From contig OV050032.1 of assembly GCA_920105625.2 (NCBI GenBank), positions 132,107,897 to 132,171,896 of the forward strand: a DNA stretch of 64,000 bases. The letters run 5' to 3'. Source of the stretch: Clusia tigrina. Taxonomy: Eukaryota; Arthropoda; Insecta; Diptera; Clusiidae. A program made the translations under genes and the position numbers. The notes under the pieces are model-generated. The model ran no database searches. It was not told the DNA's origin and saw only the letters and a program-made list of their open reading frames with translations. Below are positions 56,265 to 64,000 of this stretch, one piece after another (positions within the stretch are counted from its first letter, which is position 1; each line of letters begins with the position of its first letter).

Positions 56265-56317
56265 AGTTTGTCTGAAGGCTTAAAATTGTGGCGAGGCGAA
56301 GTTCGCCGGGTCTGCTA

Positions 56318-57907
56318 TGGGTACAAAATATACTTCCCGTAGTACTGCCCTTAGGGAAGAACAATCTGTCACCAAATTGTTGTTTTCTGTTTTAATGGAA
56401 ATTAATGCATATGTGCTTCTGAAAACTAAAGGCTTTTATTTGTGAGTGATGAGGGCGTGACGAAATTATTTTAAAAACAGATAAGCAATTGTTACATAAT
56501 GGCCACGAAGAATACAAATTTTAGTAATTGTTGTCAACAGATTACTGACCACGGGAAAGATCATTTTGAAGCCTGATATTCCAGTTTGCAGTTCGTGTAA
56601 ATTTCGAAAGAGGCAAAAATATTTTTAAGATCTACAAACCCGAACAATTATATATTTGTAATACACATATCGGCAAATAACGCTTTTAATTGGATTTTGA
56701 TTTTAAATTCGTGGGTGACGTCTTCTTTGTGGCAAGACTGTTAAAAATTGGTACATACCCGTTTAAAAATATACTACATAGATAATAACCAATTAGGAAC
56801 AACATAAATATTTTATTCTGTGCCTTTGTAGGCAGGAGAAACTCTGCCGGGTCACCTAGTTTGTTATAATTAGCTACTTTTGTGAAATTAATTGTTAATA
56901 ATAATAAACAAAATAACGTAATTATATAAACTATCAAATCTATTAAAATGCAATTTAATTGGTAAAATAATTCTGAATACATTGTTCAATGTAGACACGC
57001 TTTCGCAGGAGAATTACGTATATGTATATGCATTTTCGTCCACAAAAATCCACATAATTCATAAATTTAAATACTGTTTTTTGGTTTGGAATTTTATAAT
57101 TAGAATAATAGATTGTTATTAGTCTGGAATATATTTAGCAATCATAAGATTTAGCTATGAGTTGAAATCAAAATGCCCTCCAAAAAAATTGTTTCGAAAT
57201 AAAAACAAATATGTATATAACCAAAGAGTATAAATAAATATAGATTGAATCCCTCAAAATTTTATGTAATTTTCACAAAAATCGGGGATGCAATGATTGT
57301 ATTTATTTTCGGGTGGGCGAAAAGTAGCCACCAAAAAAGTTTCAATAGTCACTCACGTTTGTCTTGTAGTTCGCCAAATGTCTTAGTTGTTTTGTGGTTG
57401 GATATTATTGGACCGCACTCTCAGGAAAGATTACATTTTTACATACATACATATGTACGTACATGTGTTCACTAGCGATCCGAGCAAAAGCAGAGTTTCT
57501 TATTTTCGGTTTTTTAATAGAGGGAACGAGGATTAGAACTGGGCTGTGCTATTGAAATATGTATTTGAATTTCTTTAGCAAAGTTAAATTGATTAATGTT
57601 GGTTGAATTTCTTGTTTGCTTTAAGAAAATGTATTTAAAATGTGCAGATGTCGACATTACCTGACGAACTACTGCAATTAGCTCATTAAGCAAATGGTTT
57701 CCCCTGTAGGTACATACAATTTGTGAAGAAAGTATTTTGACAAGGTAAAAAAATCGCGAATTTGATTTCTCCCCTTCATAATATAGTATTTCTTTATTGT
57801 TTCAATTAAGTTTTTTGATTCATTTTATTTAATCTATGTATTAACTAATGAACAGTAAAAAAATAAAAAAGAAATATTAAACTTAAGATACAAAACACAT
57901 AACAAAA
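56318..57907. other. Mostly unassigned; contains a Helitron-like 3' terminus at 56831-56860
   Basis: GGCAG (56831) and CTGCC (56844) form a hairpin followed by GGGTCACCTAG and T, the standard Helitron end with CTRR at 56856-56859. No matching coding region precedes it, so it would be a short non-autonomous copy. From 56861 to 57907 I see only AT-rich sequence with a few (ACAT)n runs. Confidence 0.4.
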
Positions 57908-59330
57908 ACGAGTACAGAAATCTGAAGTCGGCATAGACCGACTTCGAAATACCCTTTTCTTGTGCGTGCAAATTCAACAATGGGAATGTTTTCTTCATAA
58001 ATCATCTTTAGGAGCATATTCACGGTAATTTTTGGTAGGGTACCTTGAAATGATTATATCGGCCGCATTTCTTGTGGATGGCTTTTGTAGTCTCAATATA
58101 ACCACTAATATAAAATTTCGTCAAAAAATATTGTATTGGTCGAAAGTTATAATAATATGCCCAATAGTGGGCGTGGCTGTAGAAACAACACGCCCATTTT
58201 TTGTGCGGTGTTTAATGTTAGTGCCCGAAATATTCCTGTGAAATTTCGTTGATAAATCTTTAATAGGAACCTAGTAATGATTTTTGGTTAATTGTGGGCG
58301 TGGCAGTAATAATAAATTGCCCATATTTGGAATGCATGCTAGTACAGACCCAGTGTGTACATCTACCAATTTGCTTCCATATATTATCACTAGAAGCATA
58401 GATAGGGTAACTGTCTTTAAGTGGGGTCCCCAAAGTTCATTATATGGAAGGAAGGCGTATCCTTTCTCTGATCGACCTCGAATCTTGTATATGGCTTTGT
58501 AGGGTCCATATACGTACTATTGTAAGAATTCGTCTAAAAATATTGTATAGGTCGTAAGTTATAATAATATGTAAATAGTAGGCGTGGCTGTAGAAATAAC
58601 ACACCCATTTTTTGTGTGGTGTTTAATGTTAGTACCCGCAACATTCCTGTGAATTTCGTTGATAAATCTTTAATAGGAACACAGTAATGATTTTTGACTA
58701 ATTGTGGGCGTGGCAGTTGTATTATGATCTCCATATTCTGCACACACACTATTATGGACTCCATGTATATTTCTTCTGATCAGCCCCAATTGTTGCAGAT
58801 AGCTTTATAATGTCCATATGTTCCTTCCCGTAAAATTTCGTCCGTAAATCTCTAGATCTAGATCTTAAGTTATTAATATTTGTAATTAGTGGGCGTGGCA
58901 ATTAATATATATCGCCCACTTTTTGCACAGTGTTTAGTAGGACCCACATCTCCATAACTGCCAAACAATGTCTCGATTCCGTCAATTGGACCGAAATCTT
59001 AAAAAAGGTGAAAAAAGTTCCCTATATGGGAGGTAGGCGTGGTCTTTGTCCAAATCGGCCCATATAGCAATCTGGTTCTGTATCTTTGTCCAGACTATAC
59101 TTTTGCAAAATTTCATTACGATAGCTCTAACGGTGTAGAAAAAAAGTGGCCACAGACGGACAGACGGACAGACGGACGGACAAAATAAAAATTGCTTAGA
59201 AAGATATTTTTATCATATCTGTATATATATGTCCGTACCTACCACTCCTCCTTCTTGAAATTGCAACCCCTCTCAAAAGCACAAAACTGGTATACCCTAT
59301 TTACCTCTTTTAAAGGTAAAGGGTATAACA
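57908..59330 (+). repeat. GTGGGCGTGGC interspersed repeat, copy 2 (most complete)
   Basis: 1.42 kb. Left hairpin GAAGTCGG/CCGACTTC at 57924-57945; right hairpin TATACCCTATTTACC / GGTAAAGGGTATA at 59291-59327. Between them are serial modules: AAATTTCGT-like, CTTTAATAGGAAC, GTGGGCGTGGC, CGCCCA(T)TTTTTGTG, GTGTTTAATGTTAG. An (ACGG)n-type stretch ACAGACGGACAGACGGAC lies near 59153. ATAACAAA occurs at both edges (57899 and 59324), a possible target duplication. No coding capacity. Confidence 0.75.
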
Positions 59331-59559
59331 AAGATAGACAAAAAATTTGCTGTCAAGAAAGTGTTTTTCAATTCTCTTTGGAACTAATTTAGCTGCGCAA
59401 TGCATTTATCGTTATGATATTGATGTTTTAGTATGCCTTGTGCGCATTAATCAAAAACAGTAGTTCTTTTCTCATCGAATGCAGCATTTTTAGCAAAATT
59501 AAAGTGAATTTAGGATGCCTTGATCTTGATTAGACTTAATTAGTTTACTATAGCCACCG

Positions 59560-60400
59560 CATCCGAAAAAGTGTCGAAGAATTGTACCAGATATTTTCTT
59601 TGACCAGACAAACTATTTATAATATTTTAAATCGCGTAAAAAGGAGTCTGGTACCAAAACCTTTGCACTTCCGTTCGCACAAATTATCAGATAGAACAGA
59701 ATGCATGTTGATAAGGAAAGTAGGCTAAAATCCGCAGATTTCTACGAGAAGCCTTTCAAGCCACATCAAAAAAGATTGTGGTACTGCGGTTACATACGAA
59801 ACAGCAAGGCAGCTACTGATACGGTACCAGTATATGCAAAGAGTTGCTCGAAAAAACCAATGCTTTCAACACAATATATTGAAAAGCGATTGTCTTTCGG
59901 TAGGATGTACTTTGCCAAACTGAATGACTATTGGGATGACGATATATTTTGCGATCAGACCAAAATCATGCTTTACTATAATGGTGGCCCTAACAGAGTG
60001 TGGCGACAACCGTTAAACGCATTGGAAAATCGAAATGTTATATTATATTCCAATATTTAAATTCGAAAACTTTCTGTCATGTTATCGAGATGCATATTCA
60101 GTAAAGGAGTAGGAGAACTAGATTTCATAGAGAATAAAATGGAAGTAAAACAATATTTGAATATTTTCAAACGTTATTTGGTAAACAGCGCAGATCATTG
60201 TAGGATCAATATTGCTAACAATCCGCAATTCAAATTTTACCAACATTAGGCGCATAGTAAGGATGTGGGTTCTTTATAATTCCAAAAAAGTGTTAGATAC
60301 GGCAACCCAGAGTCCACACGTGAACCCCATTGAAAATTTGTGTGAACTTTTAAGAAAAAAGGGGACGAGAGGATATGTACGGAGAAACTCTAATTGACGA
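59560..60400 (+). pseudogene. Tc1-like transposase relic
   Basis: Fragments in order: KKCRRIVPDI, then KESRLKSADFYEKP, FGRMYFAKLNDYWDDDIFCDQTKI with the DE-x-x-like position changed to DQ, MLYYNGGPNRVWRQPLNALE (about 59965-60030), then in other frames HVIEM and SPHVNPIENLCELLRKKG (60309-60363). The Tc1 family normally has SPDLNPIEN; the Asp is His here. Several frameshifts; inactive. The terminal repeats were not found. Confidence 0.7.
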
Positions 60401-60569
60401 ATTTTTTACCTTGTTAAAACACTTTCTTGACAAACAGTACATATATCCACCATTTCGATATGTGGACCAACACAGACTTGAATCTGTGAATAAGATGCAA
60501 AAGTATTTTAGTGTTTTGAAGCATTTATTTCATAACCGCCCATAGATAATGTTTTCGCAATAATTATAC

Positions 60570-63500
60570 AATTAAAAACTTGACCAACTTTAGAAAGTGT
60601 TCTCCACAAGATCCATTTAACCAATTGGAATTTTTCTCCTACTTAGATAGTCGAAAACTACAACATGGTTTAAAGACACATCCAAAAATTTACCCGATGG
60701 AGCGAAGAAATTTCCAAAATCAGATATTGGACTGTAATTTTTATAATGAAGAAGAGCTCACTTGGAGCAGTCAAAACTTCTGCCCATTTTTTTTATGCAC
60801 TGACTACAAGTTTCACAATTCAATTTAGGAAGAATTATGCTAGCGACGTAACCAAGGCAATATCTTAAATATGGTATACCGTTTCTGATTCTTTGAGAAT
60901 TTTCAAATGATTCCGAAATAATGCAGCACTTGATGCTTTGAGATTCCTCTTCATTTGACTTTTCGAAATTCGTCGTAGTTACCTTAAAGACCATAGGGTT
61001 ATCACTTAAAATGTCGTTAAAAATTCAACACATTCATTGGTTTCAATTTCTAAGCAGTTGTTTAACGAGCTAAATTGAAACATTTTGACGCGTGTAATTC
61101 CTGCCCAAATATTATTTAATTCGCTTGCAGAGGGATTTGTCCTGATTGCAACGGTTAGTCATAAAAAAAAGCTCTGAGTCAGGTTTCAAAACTTCGTTAA
61201 CGAGGTCTAGTAAAGTTTGCAAAGTATGCTGTATTCATTCTAAAATATAGACGCGTTTGGTCCTATTTGCCAGTGAAGCTTGGTTTATGTAATCCAAAAA
61301 GAAACATAGTTGTAGCTCTAATTATACCCTTTACCTATAAAAAAGGTAAATAGGGTATATTAATTTTGTGGTTTTGAGAGGGGTGGCAATTTCAAGAAGG
61401 AGGCATGGTAGGTATGGACATATATATACAGATATGACCAGAATCACTTTCTAAGCAATTTTTATTTTGTCCGTCCGTATGTCCGTCCGTCCGTCTGTGG
61501 CCACCATTTTTCTACACCCTAAGAGCAATCTTAATAAAATTTGGCAAAAGTATAATCTGGACAAAGATACAGAACCAGATTGCTATATGGGCCGATTTGG
61601 ATAAAGAACACGGCCACCTCCCATATAAGGAACTTTTTTCACCTTTTTTAAAACGACTGTAACTTCGGTCCAATTGATGGAATAGTGACGCAATTTGTCA
61701 GTTATGGATATGCGGGTCCTACTAAACACAATGCAAAAAGTTGGCGGAATTATTATTAATAACTTAAGATTTGGTTGAAATATTAATAACTTAAGATTTG
61801 GTTGATATTTACAGACGAAATTTTACGTGAAGAAACATGTGGACATTATAAAGCTATCTGCAACAAATGGGGTTGATCAGAGAAAAGACACGCCCACTCC
61901 TGATATAAGGAAATTTCGGTTTTAAAATTAAAATTAGCCTACCTATACTCGTTTGATGCCAGCGGAATGCAAATTGGCAGAAATATGCATGGGGTCCATA
62001 ATAGTGTGTGTGCACAATATGGAGATCATAATACAACTCTAACGCCCACAATTAGCCAAAAATCATTACTAGGTTCCTATGAAACATCTATCAAAGAAAT
62101 TTCGCAGGAGTGTTGCGAGAACCGACATTAAACACCACACAAAAAATGGACGTGTTATTTTTGCAGCCACGCCCACTATCGACGTATTATTATAACTTAC
62201 GACCAGTAAAATATTTTTTAACGAAATTTTATATTATTATGTATATGGACCCAACAAAGCCACATACAATATTCGAGGTCGATCAGATGAAGGATACGCC
62301 TCCCTCCCATATAATATGGTTTGGGGTTCCCACCTAAAAGCAATTACCCTATCTATGCTTCTAGTAATTATATTTGAATACAAATTGGTCGCTGTATACA
62401 TTGGGTCTGTAATAGCATGCATTCTACTGCCACGCCCACAATTGAACAAAAATCATTACTAGGTTCCTATAGAAGATGCATCAACGAAATTTCACAAGAA
62501 TATTGCGGGTACCAACATCAAACACCACACAAAAACGGGCGTGTTATTTTTAGAGCCACGCCCACTATTGACATTCTTATAATTTACGACCTATATAATA
62601 TTTTTGGACTAAATTTTATATTAGGACATACGAGTATATTGACCCTACAAACACATATTGAAGAAATGGGGTCGACCAAATAATAGCTATATAACGCTTC
62701 CCGCTAATATACTCGTAATCAGTCAAGATACCGAACCGAAAACTACAGTAGATATGCTCCAAATTATGATTTATGAAGAAAACATTCCAATTGTTGAACT
62801 CGCATACACAAGGAAAAGTAAAGGGTATCTCTAAGTCGGTCTAAGCCGACCTCAGACTTCTTTACTCGTTCCGAATGAATTTGTAAAAATGTGAAGCCTT
62901 GTTAGTTTTGAACACATTTTCGTGTTATGATTTTGTTTACGTTCCCACAACTCGCTTACCACATCAAAACTCACTAAGCCATCATAAGTATTTAAATCAC
63001 ATTTGAGGAGACTATTCATTATTGATTTAATAAGGTGAGGGAAGTCAAACATGCAGTACGATTTCTTGCCATTCAATTCGGGATAGGATTTTCTTTTGTT
63101 GCTCCGAGTATTGCGTAACAGCTATACGAAGGACCTTAGCCGAAGGTACTTGCGTGAACTTTAATCCCAAGCTCATTTATCATAAGTAACATTTCAATTA
63201 CGGTGTTAACTAAACACTCACCCTATATACCGTTTTCAGAAAATAGTAGTTGTAAATTAAGGACCAATTAGAAAACATGCCTTTAATAAGAAATACACAT
63301 ACAGTTTTGCAAGAGTGGAAGATCTAAAGAAGCCGTTATCTTCGACTCCGTCGATGAGATCCAACTTTTCAAAGCCCTAAGTTCTTATTGCCATTTCATC
63401 CATCAACAGTATTGCGTTTTCTTTGTCTACTTGCTTCAAATGTATTCATTAATTTTTTATAAAATTCAATGCACAGTTTTTAAAACCAGGCTGAAGTGAT

Positions 63501-64000
63501 TTTTTTGGGGCCCAGCGATAAATTATTGAAGCATGCGGCAAGTTTAGATTAAATTTATTTCGGAGGAAGAGATATGTGGAATGTAGAATATATTTTCAGC
63601 TAGTATTCTTACGTCTTCGGAATACTCTCTTGGCCGAGAACAGCACAATAACTTGGAAAATTTTGTTGTATGTTCTGAAATGTTTTGTTGGGATTAGATT
63701 GAGATTCTTAAATCTGCATTTGAATTTCTAAATTTCTTTTCTTTTTTCACAAATTTGCCTTTCTGTAGTCCAGCTGTCTTACGCAGCTTTCGGTTGCTGA
63801 TCAAAAGGGTAGAATATTTTTTTCTATAAAAATCTGTCAATCTGACATATTTTTCATAGTTTCTACAACTACCTTCCACAAAATTTTCTGACTGACATCT
63901 CATACCGCTAGGCTCTTCAAAAGACTCAATGTCATCCGCTGGTTCAGGAAGAAATACTGGAACTGCATTGCGTTTTGAAAACTTTCATGAAAGTGTTGTT
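60570..64000 (-). pseudogene. P-element / THAP9-like transposase relic, interrupted by repeat copy 3
   Basis: Minus strand, 5' end beyond the window. Pieces: YEKYVRLTDFYRKKYSTLLI and a Lys-rich coiled stretch (63903-63694), REYSEDVRILAENIFYIP (63640), FLIKGMFSNWSLIYNYYFLK (63300-63240), then NGKKSYCMFDFPHLIKSIMN (63075-63015; FD-x-PHLIKS is diagnostic of P-like transposases), ELWERKQNHNTKMCSKLT. After the repeat (61324-62870) it resumes with ASELNNIWAGITRVKMFQF (61120), then SESFENSQRIRNG, LGYVASIILPKLNCETCSQC (60870-60800). Many stops. Its 3' boundary next to the Tc1 relic is uncertain. Confidence 0.7.
61324..62870 (-). repeat. GTGGGCGTGGC interspersed repeat, copy 3
   Basis: Inverted relative to copies 1 and 2. 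It starts with the hairpin TATACCCTTTACC / GGTAAATAGGGTATA (61324-61359) and ends with AAGTCGG/CCGAC and ACTCGTT (62833-62870). GTCCGTCCGTCCGTCTG near 61483 is the inverse of the ACGG run in copy 2. It splits the P-like transposase relic. A 26-bp piece (TTAATAACTTAAGATTTGGTTGA type) is tandemly duplicated near 61755-61803. Confidence 0.75.

Larger units (their letters stand above)
51700..56317 (+). mobile_element. Helitron 2, both ends present, Rep core deleted
   Basis: The left edge is placed at TC (about 51703, TCTTAAAAAACAACCGG) just after the tandem array. The right end has the usual Helitron 3' hairpin, GGCGA-AGT-TCGCC at 56295-56307, followed by GGGTCTGCTA and a T. The terminal CTRR is CTAT here if the next base is counted. 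It contains a Rep region with two introns and a PIF1 helicase. The insertion host is the tandem array on the left; the right flank is unassigned. Confidence 0.75.

Overview
The window looks like AT-rich, repeat-choked heterochromatin or an intergenic region of a dipteran insect. A tephritid-type fruit fly is my best guess, from the mixture of Jockey, DUF4780/LOA-like, Mag-like gypsy, piggyBac, mariner and Helitron families; this is inference. I see no host single-copy gene, no tRNA or rRNA and nothing bacterial. Nearly all 64 kb can be assigned to transposable elements, most of them broken and many nested in one another.

Layout. 1-2332: 3' part of a Jockey-clade LINE. 2336-2936: fragment of a Polinton-like DUF8207-type gene. 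3593-5872: decayed copy of a widespread but unnamed insect family, fused to the 3' half of a mariner (5873-6738). 6739-8850: (TA)n blocks alternating with Tc1/mariner ends, including a MITE that holds a 968-bp hAT element with a perfect 8-bp target duplication. 8851-33815: a decayed Polinton/Maverick-like element that carries a packaging ATPase, a DUF8207-like protein, a fibre-like protein, integrase, small structural-type ORFs, a double-jelly-roll (DJR) capsid-like protein, a hypothetical protein and protein-primed DNA polymerase B. It is split by gypsy A (9741-14863), a LINE tail (15822-16044) and a piggyBac (16924-29488). The piggyBac contains a LINE (19381-29344), and that LINE contains gypsy B (23773-28455). 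The deepest path is therefore four elements deep, and target duplications are readable at each junction.

33816-39906: mariner fragments, a deleted mariner, Helitron 1 (Rep part only) and an inverted mariner chimera, separated by (TA)n. 39907-43808: unassigned AT-rich DNA, a candidate MITE and copy 1 of a repeat family marked by GTGGGCGTGGC modules. 43891-46835: an I-like LINE with RNase H on the minus strand. 46853-51696: a 163-bp tandem array split by a gag-only LTR retrotransposon (47362-51624). 51700-56317: Helitron 2, with the helicase largely readable but the Rep HUH motif deleted. 57908-59330: repeat copy 2. 59560-60400: a Tc1-like transposase relic. 60570-64000: a P-element/THAP9-like transposase relic on the minus strand, interrupted by repeat copy 3 (61324-62870).

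Working together: the Polinton-like genes form one former module. Small ORFs are packed with TAATG and ATGA overlaps ahead of the DJR gene, and polymerase B faces them on the other strand. Polymerase motif C has been deleted and the DJR gene carries a stop, a frameshift and the piggyBac, so the module is dead. The most recent events by sequence are gypsy B (194-bp LTRs, about 5 differences by eye), the gag-only element (near-identical LTRs apart from two indels) and gypsy A.
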